DNA from: Portibacter marinus
GTDB taxonomy: Bacteria; Bacteroidota; Bacteroidia; Chitinophagales; Saprospiraceae
Length of the DNA stretch: 64,000 bases
NCBI RefSeq assembly: GCF_021533195.1
Contig: NZ_JAJNKB010000003.1
Span: 645,001 to 709,000 of the forward strand
Direction: 5' to 3'
Shown: positions 1 to 7,144 of the stretch, piece by piece
Numbering within the stretch: the stretch's first letter is position 1
Layout of the letters: the number at the start of each line of letters is the position of its first letter
Notes under the pieces: generated by a model
Seen by the model: only the letters and a program-made list of their open reading frames with translations
The model's database searches: none
What the model was told of the DNA's origin: nothing
Program-made: the position numbers and the translations under genes

Positions 1-162
1 AGGATGCCCACTTAGTAGGGGTTCATAATAAAACCTCGGGTCTATACTTTGAGTAGAAAGCTGTGCATCAAATGCCATCTGAATATGATCAGATTTTCTG
101 GATTTAGAGGTGGGGTCAGTCGGATCATTTGCTGTAATATACTTGTTTTGGTCAGATGACAT
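1..162 (-). CDS. fni: Type 2 isopentenyl-diphosphate delta-isomerase, N-terminal part (cut by window edge)
   Basis: Reading the minus strand from the ATG at 162 gives 54 codons open to the window edge. Residues 21-31 (SRKSDHIQMAF) and 44-54 (FYYEPLLSGHP) match the conserved N-terminus of FMN-dependent type 2 isomerases (family knowledge). These enzymes interconvert isopentenyl and dimethylallyl diphosphate in the cytoplasm for isoprenoid synthesis. Only the start is present, so the catalytic and FMN-binding residues cannot be checked. The ATG was chosen because an upstream in-phase alternative was not seen and the first 20 residues are hydrophilic, as is usual for the variable N-terminus. The gene is divergent from the TPR gene at 303. 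Confidence 0.8.
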   Translation of the reverse strand, partial: MSSDQNKYITANDPTDPTSKSRKSDHIQMAFDAQLSTQSIDPRFYYEPLLSGHP

Positions 163-210
163 ACATACTAATTAATACGCTTGAGCGACTTTTTTGGATC
201 AAATCAGAAA

Positions 211-218
211 CAAAAATA
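211..218 (-). promoter_or_regulatory. Possible -7 element upstream of fni
   Basis: The minus strand reads TATTTTTG, a match to the Bacteroidota -7 consensus TAnnTTTG, about 49 bp upstream of the fni start. No TTG lies 19 bp further upstream, so this is a half-match in an AT-rich spacer and is weak. Confidence 0.25.
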
Positions 219-302
219 ATTTAAAAAAGTTCTTTTTCGTTACTTACTTGAAAATGCCCATCAAATTCGCTGCTTGTTTTTTTAACAAACTAAACTTTAA
301 GA

Positions 303-1436
303 ATGAAGATTACCGTAGTAGTTTTAACCCTCACCCTCTTTACTACTCTTTCTTTTTCACAGGATTCCGAACCACAAGCTTATGAGCATTTTAACCATGC
401 CATTGAAAAATTTAAAGTCAAGGATTACCAAGGTGCCATTACCTCTTACACCAAGGCCATTCAAGTAGATCCAAACTATCAAAAAGCATACTATAACCGT
501 GGAAATGCCAAGTTAAATGTAAAAGACTACGCTGGAGCTGTAGAAGATTTTGAGAAAGCTGCTGAATTGGATCCCAATTTCAAAAAAGCATATTTATACA
601 AAGGGTATGCTTTAATGAAAATGGGTAAATTAGAAGCAAGTGTACCTTCTTTCACTAAAACCATTAAACTCGATCCTGAAAATGCAAGAGCATATACGAA
701 CAGGGGAACGGTTTTTATGAAACTGGAGATGTACGATGCCGCAGCAAAAGATTTGAAAAAAGCCATATTGCTCGATCCCAATCAATATACATCTGCCTAT
801 AATCTGGGAGTTTGCAATACTAAAATAGGTGAACATTTTGATGCTGTCAATGCATTTACTGCTGCTCTGGACATTAAACCGAATCAACCTAAGGCCCTTT
901 TTAACCGTGGAAAATCTTATCTGCAGCTTGAAAAGTATGCGGAAGCTTACTCTGATTTCAACTTAGCGGTCAAATATGATCCGAGCAATGATTATGCACA
1001 TTACTATAAAGGTTATTGTAAGATGATGGATGAAGATATGAACGGAGCCATCCGTGATTTTTCTAATGCCTTAGATGTCAATCCCAATCTGAGCAGTGCT
1101 AGGCATAATCGTGCCATTGCCTTATTTGAGCAAGGTAAATTTGCTGAGGCTGTAGAAGACTATAGCGAGTTGATAAAATCCTCTCCAGACAAAGCTGACC
1201 TGTATGTTAATCGGGGCATCTCCTTTATTAAAATGGAAAAAGCAAAGGCTGCTCACAAAGATTTTTCAAGAGCCATTAAGATCAACCCTGAATCTGAAAT
1301 TGCCTATTACAATAGGGCCAGTGTGAATATTCAGTTGAATAATAAAAAGGAAGCTTGCACTGACATGAAAGCCGCTGCAAAACTAGGTTACAAAAGAGCC
1401 TTTGCAGCCGCTGACGATATATGTGGTTCGATGTAG
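303..1436 (+). CDS. Secreted tetratricopeptide-repeat protein
   Basis: This is a 377-residue protein with a signal peptide (residues 1-20, hydrophobic core then SFSQ) followed by about ten consecutive 34-residue TPR units from residue 26 to about 360. Most units end in the DPN or NP-type turn typical of TPRs (LDPN, VNPN, INPE). The last repeat runs into EACTDMKAAAKLGY, a C-terminal form common in Bacteroidota TPR proteins. It probably acts as a protein-interaction scaffold in the periplasm; no catalytic domain is present. It lies just upstream of two exported thioredoxin-fold proteins on the same strand (76-97 bp gap), which suggests but does not prove a common role. Confidence 0.85.
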   Translation: MKITVVVLTLTLFTTLSFSQDSEPQAYEHFNHAIEKFKVKDYQGAITSYTKAIQVDPNYQKAYYNRGNAKLNVKDYAGAVEDFEKAAELDPNFKKAYLYKGYALMKMGKLEASVPSFTKTIKLDPENARAYTNRGTVFMKLEMYDAAAKDLKKAILLDPNQYTSAYNLGVCNTKIGEHFDAVNAFTAALDIKPNQPKALFNRGKSYLQLEKYAEAYSDFNLAVKYDPSNDYAHYYKGYCKMMDEDMNGAIRDFSNALDVNPNLSSARHNRAIALFEQGKFAEAVEDYSELIKSSPDKADLYVNRGISFIKMEKAKAAHKDFSRAIKINPESEIAYYNRASVNIQLNNKKEACTDMKAAAKLGYKRAFAAADDICGSM

Positions 1437-1532
1437 GGATATTTGTTATTATTCCGTTAAAAGCAATTTCCTGGGGACATTAATGAATAGATTATTTGTT
1501 GTTATATTCGCATGTCACTTAATTCATTCAAA

Positions 1533-2699
1533 ATGAGAAAATTATATCCTGTCCTCTTGCTGCTTTTAACCACCTCATTGGTATTTGCGCAAGGCATAGA
1601 ATTCTTCGAAGGAGATTACAAAGACGCGTTCAGTGCCGCTTATGAAAAGGATAAATTGGTCTTCGTCGATGCCTATGCCGTATGGTGTGGACCATGTAAG
1701 CGAATGTCTAAACAAGTCTTTCCTCAAGCTGAAGCAGGTGATTTTTTCAATCAGAATTTTGTCAATATGAAAATTGATATGGAGAAAGGACAAGGATTAG
1801 ACTTCGGTAAAATATATCCCGTTTCTGCTTTTCCCACTTTTTTCTTTATCGACGGTGAAGGAAAAGTGATCCATAAGTTTAAAGGTGCGCGTGATGTCAA
1901 AGGCCTCCTTTCTGAGGCAAGAAAAGCATTGGACAAGTTTGACAATACCGAAAAATACGCCAATCTCTATGCAGAAGGAGACCGAAGCTATGAAACAGTC
2001 TATCGATATATTAAGGCATTAAACAGATCTGGGGAATCCAGCTTAAAAATTGCCAATGAATATCTTCGAGACATCAAGGATTTTTCAAATGAAGACAATA
2101 TTAGATTGCTTTTTGAAGCTACCACAGAATCTGATTCTAAGCTGTTCGAAAATTTAGTAGCGAATAAAAAACATGCTTTAAAGCACTTCAGCCGAGAGGA
2201 GTTCAATGAGAAAATCTATCAGGCAGCATGGCAAACGTTCGAAAAATCTTTAGAATTTGACGTGGCTTCACTAGAAGAAGACGCCAAAGAGGCTGTTAAG
2301 GATCATGCCAAACAAGAATTCAAAAGGTTTGAGCTTGAGTGCGAAATGCATAAGGCGAATAGAGTAAGTGATTCAAACGCTTATGTCAAAGCAGCTGGTA
2401 AGTATCATCGGCAAGTTATTCGTGATGACGAGGAATTAGAGATTGACTTAGTCAATAAATTACTCAAAGCCTATGATAAAGATCCAAAAGCGCTTGATTT
2501 GGCTTCTGAAATCGCTGAAAACGTGGCCTATAATAATATGACTCCTTATAATTGTTTATTGGCATCTCAGACTTACATTAGAAGTAGAAAATGGGATGAA
2601 GCCCTGGACTGGGCGAAGAAAGCTGAAAAGGTAGCAGGAGATGACAAACAAGCCCAATATCGTGTTAGTCAACAATTAAAATTTTTAGAGTCCAGATAG
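1533..2699 (+). CDS. Exported thioredoxin-fold protein with WCGPC motif
   Basis: The protein has 388 residues from the ATG at 1533. An earlier in-frame ATG at 1512 would add seven polar residues before the signal peptide, so 1533 is preferred; TATATTCG at 1503-1510 could also be a weak -7 element for this start. A signal peptide (about residues 1-19) is followed by a thioredoxin_7-like domain with the redox motif WCGPC (C52 and C55) and the cis-proline loop AFPT. The C-terminal 250 residues are charged, helical and repeat-like (HAT/TPR character). Family members reduce or isomerise disulfides of envelope proteins. The stop is 8 bp before the next gene, a paralogue with the same layout, so the two are almost certainly co-transcribed. 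Confidence 0.82.
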   Translation: MRKLYPVLLLLLTTSLVFAQGIEFFEGDYKDAFSAAYEKDKLVFVDAYAVWCGPCKRMSKQVFPQAEAGDFFNQNFVNMKIDMEKGQGLDFGKIYPVSAFPTFFFIDGEGKVIHKFKGARDVKGLLSEARKALDKFDNTEKYANLYAEGDRSYETVYRYIKALNRSGESSLKIANEYLRDIKDFSNEDNIRLLFEATTESDSKLFENLVANKKHALKHFSREEFNEKIYQAAWQTFEKSLEFDVASLEEDAKEAVKDHAKQEFKRFELECEMHKANRVSDSNAYVKAAGKYHRQVIRDDEELEIDLVNKLLKAYDKDPKALDLASEIAENVAYNNMTPYNCLLASQTYIRSRKWDEALDWAKKAEKVAGDDKQAQYRVSQQLKFLESR

Positions 2700-2707
2700 G
2701 TAGTTTT

Positions 2708-3958
2708 ATGAAAAAATATTGGATGATGGTCGCGCTTTTGTTGATGGCAATTCCATTAACTTTTGGCCAAAAAAGTATTTCATTTTTAGAAAACTCACTA
2801 GAAGCGGCACTTTCTAGCGCTAAAGCAGAAGGTAAAGACATTTTTCTGGACAGTTATGCCATCTGGTGTAAACCTTGTAAGAAAATGGACAAAGTGTTCA
2901 GAAATCCTAAGGTTGCCCAATATTACAATGAAAACTTTATCAACCTCAAGATCAATGTTGATGATTTTGCAGGAAAAGAGATTGCAGAGCAATACGATAT
3001 TATTTTCTTACCGACCATGTTGATTTTAGATGCCAATGGTTTTGTGAAGCAGCGCATAGACGGCTTGATGAGTGCGGAACAACTTCTTACCATAGGAGCT
3101 TCTGTGGTCAATGGAAATCAGGTCGCCATCGTTGAAACCAGGCCTAGAAAGGCTAAGAAATTATCAAAAAAGGTGATGGCAGAAAGTACTCCTGTGGCTG
3201 AAACCGGTGAAAAGATCCTTTTTGTACTAGATGATCCCAAAGCACAAGACGATCCGGAATATTTATTTCATGAAGCTTTCTTTAGATTCCAGCAAATGGA
3301 TGGTTCTCACGACGCTATTGTTCAAAAATATCTGGCAACGCAGGAAGATTGGTCGACTGAAAAAAATGTGCGATTCATTATGAATTTTATGGACAATACA
3401 GATTCTGACATGTTTCGCTATTACGTCACTAATGAAGAGATTTTTACAGCGCATATAGGTGCTGAAAAGTATCGTCAGACACTTGAGATTCTTATCAACG
3501 ACTGTTTGTACCGTAAATCACCAAGACCTAAAAAGGATGAGGTTGAGACTTTGTTCGGATATCTCTATCCCCGAAAAGCTAATAAATATACTTATGAGTA
3601 TCTGCTGGGCAGGTATGAGGCTGAACAGGATTATGTCTCCTTCGTTACCTTGGGAGAGGAGTATTTAGAAACACTTTTACAACCTGATGCTCTTTTACTC
3701 TACAAACTTGGAAAGTACAAATGCGCCAATGCAAATCAGAAAGACTTAAAAGTTTGTGTTTATAGGGTAGAAGAGTCTATTCGGTTGAGTGAAGAAGTAC
3801 ACTATGATCAACATCTTACACTGGCAAAATTATATCTGAAGCAAGGAAAGGAGAGAGCAGCGCTTGAGGAAGCAGAAAAAGCCAGAATACACAGTCTTGG
3901 AAATACAAATGCACAGGTTGAGGTCGCTACTTTCCTGGCTGGATTAGATAATTCCTGA
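2708..3958 (+). CDS. Exported thioredoxin-fold protein with WCKPC motif
   Basis: A 416-residue paralogue of the preceding gene. The signal peptide ends near residue 20 (PLTFGQ). The thioredoxin-like domain spans about residues 25-135 and carries WCKPC (C54 and C57) and the cis-proline segment FLPTM. The lysine between the active-site prolines and cysteines differs from the WCGPC of its neighbour and would be expected to shift the redox potential (inference). The long C-terminal region (about 150-416) is helical, ends in TPR-like units and has no recognised catalytic motif. Convergent with dapA: the stop codons are separated by one base and no hairpin terminator lies between them. Confidence 0.82.
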   Translation: MKKYWMMVALLLMAIPLTFGQKSISFLENSLEAALSSAKAEGKDIFLDSYAIWCKPCKKMDKVFRNPKVAQYYNENFINLKINVDDFAGKEIAEQYDIIFLPTMLILDANGFVKQRIDGLMSAEQLLTIGASVVNGNQVAIVETRPRKAKKLSKKVMAESTPVAETGEKILFVLDDPKAQDDPEYLFHEAFFRFQQMDGSHDAIVQKYLATQEDWSTEKNVRFIMNFMDNTDSDMFRYYVTNEEIFTAHIGAEKYRQTLEILINDCLYRKSPRPKKDEVETLFGYLYPRKANKYTYEYLLGRYEAEQDYVSFVTLGEEYLETLLQPDALLLYKLGKYKCANANQKDLKVCVYRVEESIRLSEEVHYDQHLTLAKLYLKQGKERAALEEAEKARIHSLGNTNAQVEVATFLAGLDNS

Positions 3959-3959
3959 A

Positions 3960-4871
3960 TTAAGCGGCATGAATTGCAGGAGACTGCAACAATCCACACC
4001 GTTCTAATTCTTTGACGAGTTCCCGTTCATTTTGCTTTTCCATTTGTACCATTGGACTTCTAAAATTGAGATCAATGAATTCCATATGATGGAGAGCGGT
4101 TTTCACAGGCATGGGATTCGATTCTATGAAATTTAGTTTCATCAAGTTATAATATTGATAGTGTAGGTTTCTTGCCAATTCGACCTCACCATTGAAAGCA
4201 GCACTGAGCATTTGTGAAAATCTTCCTGGGATTTGATTAGCCACTACTGAAATACAGCCATCGCCTCCCATCAAAACGGTATTCACTGCCAAGTCATCAT
4301 CGCCGGAATAAACCCGAAACCCATCCGGCCTTTGTTGTATGAGATCCATGATGCGTCCCATACTAGACGCTGATTCTTTAATTCCAATTATGTTTCCGAC
4401 AGTAATTGCTAATTCGATAATCAGATCAACAGGCATCGCTGTTCCAGTTCTTCCCGGAACATTGTACATGATCAGGGGCAAATTGGTTGAAGAAGCAACA
4501 CTTGCAAAGTAGTGCTTTAATCCGTTTCTTGATGGTTTATTATAATAAGGACTGACTACCAACAATCCGTCTACTCCATTATACTCAGCAATCTGCGATT
4601 TGATGATGGCATCTTCAGTATGGTTAGATCCAGTTCCTGCCAAAACTGGAATCTGAGCGTTGACCTGTCTCACTACAAATTTGGTGATGGCATCAAATTC
4701 GTCCAGTGAAATACTTGGTGACTCACCAGTGGTTCCATTTACTAAAATTCCATTTGTCCCCTGCTTTAAATGCCATTGGATCAGGTTTTTAAGACTCCTA
4801 TAGTCTATATCGCCATCAGCATTAAAAGGGGTAACCAGCGCCACGATTGATCCTTGTATACTTTTCATCAT
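3960..4871 (-). CDS. dapA: 4-hydroxy-tetrahydrodipicolinate synthase
   Basis: A 303-residue enzyme, normal for DapA. It condenses pyruvate with aspartate semialdehyde in the first committed step of the lysine/diaminopimelate branch, in the cytoplasm. The Schiff-base lysine is K165 in GIKES, the catalytic tyrosine is Y136 in MYNVPGRTG, and the TT pair is T47-T48 in NGTTGES. All class I aldolase landmarks are therefore present. Two adjacent ATG codons exist (4871 and 4868); either may be used. The gene is divergent from a stand-alone ACT-like protein with only 86 bp between the starts. The enzyme making its substrate, Asd, is encoded 4 kb away at 9049. Confidence 0.95.
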   Translation of the reverse strand: MMKSIQGSIVALVTPFNADGDIDYRSLKNLIQWHLKQGTNGILVNGTTGESPSISLDEFDAITKFVVRQVNAQIPVLAGTGSNHTEDAIIKSQIAEYNGVDGLLVVSPYYNKPSRNGLKHYFASVASSTNLPLIMYNVPGRTGTAMPVDLIIELAITVGNIIGIKESASSMGRIMDLIQQRPDGFRVYSGDDDLAVNTVLMGGDGCISVVANQIPGRFSQMLSAAFNGEVELARNLHYQYYNLMKLNFIESNPMPVKTALHHMEFIDLNFRSPMVQMEKQNERELVKELERCGLLQSPAIHAA

Positions 4872-4907
4872 GTGAAGCTAAGACCATACAAGAAAAGAGA
4901 GAATTAA

Positions 4908-4937
4908 TTGGTGTATTAAAACTAAAATTTAACTTTG
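4908..4937 (+). promoter_or_regulatory. Bacteroidota-type promoter for the ACT-like gene
   Basis: TTG at 4908-4910, a 19-bp spacer and TAACTTTG at 4930-4937 give a perfect match to the primary-sigma consensus TTG-N19-TAnnTTTG. The expected transcript start is about 4943, leaving a leader of roughly 15 nt before the GTG at 4958. This supports that GTG as the start. Confidence 0.8.
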
Positions 4938-4957
4938 TGTGAAATTTTTAACTATTC

Positions 4958-5617
4958 GTGATCACTACAGCTCAAGTCGTTGAAAAGATACTGAACAGAT
5001 CTCCTTTTATGAAAGAAGCGATTCATGAAGGTCTGGTCAATGTTTCTTCACTGGCACGCAAAATCCATCCTGAGGTAGAACAAATGCTACAAAAATCAGT
5101 CCGATCTGGTGCCATTATTATGGCGATCAATAGACTACACATCGATAAAAACTTTAAATATCAAAATCGATTAAAGGCATACATTTCCAAACTTGGAGAC
5201 CTGATCCTCAAAACCAATTTATTGATTTACACCTATGCCTCTACTAAATCTTTATCAAAAGCCCAGCTAGCGCTTTTTAATGCCATCGAAAGTGATTCTG
5301 AAGCCTTTTGCACGTTTTCTCAAGGCGTGTCAGAGCGAACCTTATTGGTTAACGAACACATTAGTGAACAGGTCGAAAAATACTTTAAAGAAGAAGTATT
5401 ACTTTCTAAAATTGAGGACTTATCCTCCATTACGATCAAGTTAGCACAAAAAAGTACTGAAATTTCCGGGATCTATTATTACATCCTGAAACAGTTAGCA
5501 TGGGAAGATATTCCTTTGGTTGAGGTTCTTTCGACCACTAACGAAATAACGTTAATTCTTGAGAATCAATACGTAGAGCAGAGTATATCGTTATTAATGG
5601 GTATGAAAAGGACATAA
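4958..5617 (+). CDS. ACT-domain-like protein, aspartokinase-regulatory-domain type
   Basis: A 219-residue cytoplasmic protein with a GTG start; the start is supported by a perfect promoter 21 bp upstream. Residues 1-75 are helical (VVEKILNRSPFMKEAIHEG, then SLARKI), and residues about 150-215 look like an ACT fold of the aspartokinase C-terminal kind (ITIKLAQ, then ISGIYYYILKQLAWEDIPLVEV). No kinase domain is present. ACT domains bind amino acids and regulate partners. Facing dapA across 86 bp, it is a plausible amino-acid-responsive partner of the lysine pathway, but this is inference. A bidirectional terminator follows immediately. Confidence 0.55.
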   Translation: MITTAQVVEKILNRSPFMKEAIHEGLVNVSSLARKIHPEVEQMLQKSVRSGAIIMAINRLHIDKNFKYQNRLKAYISKLGDLILKTNLLIYTYASTKSLSKAQLALFNAIESDSEAFCTFSQGVSERTLLVNEHISEQVEKYFKEEVLLSKIEDLSSITIKLAQKSTEISGIYYYILKQLAWEDIPLVEVLSTTNEITLILENQYVEQSISLLMGMKRT

Positions 5618-5660
5618 AAAAAGAGGCGTCACCAGTCGGTGCGCCTCAAGTGCAATTTTT
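5618..5660. terminator. Bidirectional intrinsic terminator
   Basis: The stem is GAGGCG-(t)-CACC / GGTG-CGCCTC at 5623-5647, with a 4-nt loop and one bulged T. It is flanked by an A-run at 5616-5622, which gives a U-tract on the minus strand, and by TTTTT at 5656-5660. It sits between the convergent ACT-like gene and lipoprotein gene and can serve both. Confidence 0.8.
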
Positions 5661-5671
5661 AACTTCTATAA

Positions 5672-6070
5672 TTAGTCTATATCTTCATTCTCGATTTCTC
5701 TCTCCATATTTTCGAAGAATCGCTGAGTATCTGATTTAAATTCTGCCCAGTTGTCTTTTGCATTCTGATTGAATCTCTTCATTCTAGCATCAAGATCGGC
5801 TCTCCATTCTCTCCACTCTGCTCTTGTTTCTTCAAGCTCTTCTTTAGCTTCCCCTTGTGCTTCTTCTATCTCAGCATCAAGTTCAGCAATTTCATTGTCG
5901 ATTCTTTCACCCCAATTTTTCATGGTCGTTTCGAAATCATTCATTTCTCTTTCCATTTCCATAGAAATTTCAGTATCGCCTACTTCTACTTCGGCTTCCT
6001 TCTCATTATCACAAGCTGTGAAAGCGAATAAACCTAAAGTTGCTATCGCTAGTGTTTTTAAATATTTCAT
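5672..6070 (-). CDS. Small coiled-coil lipoprotein
   Basis: The protein has 132 residues from the ATG at 6070. A start at 6100 would put ten charged residues ahead of the signal sequence and is less likely. The sequence begins MKYLKTLAIATLGLFAF, then the lipobox TAC, so cysteine 20 should be lipidated. The mature part is acidic and almost wholly helical, rich in E, D, R and W, with a heptad-like pattern from about residue 40 to the end (NWGERIDNEIAELDAEIEEA). No enzyme motif is visible and no function can be assigned. It is likely anchored in the inner or outer membrane facing the periplasm. The gene lies 62 bp after the phosphodiesterase gene on the same strand and ends at a strong terminator. 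Confidence 0.72.
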   Translation of the reverse strand: MKYLKTLAIATLGLFAFTACDNEKEAEVEVGDTEISMEMEREMNDFETTMKNWGERIDNEIAELDAEIEEAQGEAKEELEETRAEWREWRADLDARMKRFNQNAKDNWAEFKSDTQRFFENMEREIENEDID

Positions 6071-6132
6071 TTTTCTTGTTTTTCTTTCGAAACTTTGCAT
6101 GATAAGCTATTGTTCGAAAAAAATTTAAATAT

Positions 6133-7092
6133 TTAATTTTTCATAAAATCCGGTATACTGCTTTCTCTAATCTGAGCAAGTGGCTTGAGTTGGTAGGTCC
6201 CAATTATTCCAAGGTGAGTCGAGCTCGTATCGGTAATATCACCAAAACCAGTACACTCTAACCTCTTGCTAAAGAAGATATGATCATAAGGAACATCTAA
6301 CAGATTTTTAGAAATATCTCGTCGACTGTTTTCTAAGTCTGCCTTTTGCCTAAAACTTATGATTTCATTAGACCAATAAACCAGATTGAAATCTCCCAGT
6401 ACAATACTTGGTGCTTCTATAGACAAGATCTTTTCTGCTATGGTATTCAAATGTTTTCGGGCTCGCTCATTTAATCTTTGTCCTAGAGGTGGTAAAACAT
6501 GCGCTGATATAATGTTCACCTGTTCACCATCTGCAATGTCTATATTAACCAACTGATGAGGAATTTCCTGATAGTGAAAAGTATCATATGATTTGATTGG
6601 AAGTTTCGAAAAGATTTCCATACCATAAGGATCGATTCTCACATTCCGCACATTATATGGATAGATTGTAGAAAGGTTTTCCGTTAAAAATGCATCCCAG
6701 TCAGGTGTTACCTCCTGAAATGAAATGATATCGGCATCAGAAGCCAGAACAGCGGAAAGAACGGATTCGTACCCTCCAATTGCCGAAGAAGTATTAAAGT
6801 GCGCTATGGTAACTTTCTCTTGCTGTGTTACTGCTGGGAAAGCCAATCTATCATAGGAAGATTGCTTTAAAAACAAACATAGCATCCCACAACATATAAA
6901 GCTGGTGAATAAAAGTCTTCTCTTGTCTATCGTTAAAAAGAGAAGGCCTAAAAAAAGGTAGGCCAACATCAACTGAACAGTAAAGTCCACACTAAACTGC
7001 AAAAAAGGAACTTTCAAATTAAAAATAGGAACCAGGGCCACTAAAAAAAGTAGTATCATGATGCCGTTCTGCAAGTATTTCCTCTTTCGCAT
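6133..7092 (-). CDS. Membrane-anchored endonuclease/exonuclease/phosphatase (EEP) family protein
   Basis: A 319-residue protein. Three hydrophobic segments in residues 8-75 are followed by an EEP (DNase I-like) domain from about residue 90. The domain motifs are present: HFN at the start, the metal-ligand motif FQEV, SAHVLPP (catalytic His region), GDFN and the late DH in VPYDHIFFS and THLG. Such proteins hydrolyse phosphodiester or phosphomonoester bonds in nucleic acids or phospholipids/inositides; the substrate cannot be told from sequence. The topology suggests that the catalytic domain is outside the cytoplasm. It is downstream of, and on the same strand as, a secreted lamin-tail-domain protein, a domain often found with secreted EEP nucleases. 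Confidence 0.82.
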   Translation of the reverse strand: MRKRKYLQNGIMILLFLVALVPIFNLKVPFLQFSVDFTVQLMLAYLFLGLLFLTIDKRRLLFTSFICCGMLCLFLKQSSYDRLAFPAVTQQEKVTIAHFNTSSAIGGYESVLSAVLASDADIISFQEVTPDWDAFLTENLSTIYPYNVRNVRIDPYGMEIFSKLPIKSYDTFHYQEIPHQLVNIDIADGEQVNIISAHVLPPLGQRLNERARKHLNTIAEKILSIEAPSIVLGDFNLVYWSNEIISFRQKADLENSRRDISKNLLDVPYDHIFFSKRLECTGFGDITDTSSTHLGIIGTYQLKPLAQIRESSIPDFMKN

Positions 7093-7109
7093 ATTAGGGT
7101 TTACGCGAG

Positions 7110-7117
7110 CAAAATTA
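7110..7117 (-). promoter_or_regulatory. Possible -7 element upstream of the EEP gene
   Basis: The minus strand reads TAATTTTG, matching TAnnTTTG, 18 bp upstream of the ATG at 7092. No TTG is seen at the expected -33 distance, so only half of the promoter is supported. Confidence 0.35.
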
Positions 7118-7144
7118 GTTTTAGATTTGTGAAAAAGTAAAATT

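Noticed and set aside
194-385. 63-residue plus-strand open frame before and across the TPR gene
   Set aside because: It overlaps the signal-peptide region of the TPR gene in another frame, has no coding pattern or family match, and lies in the divergent spacer.
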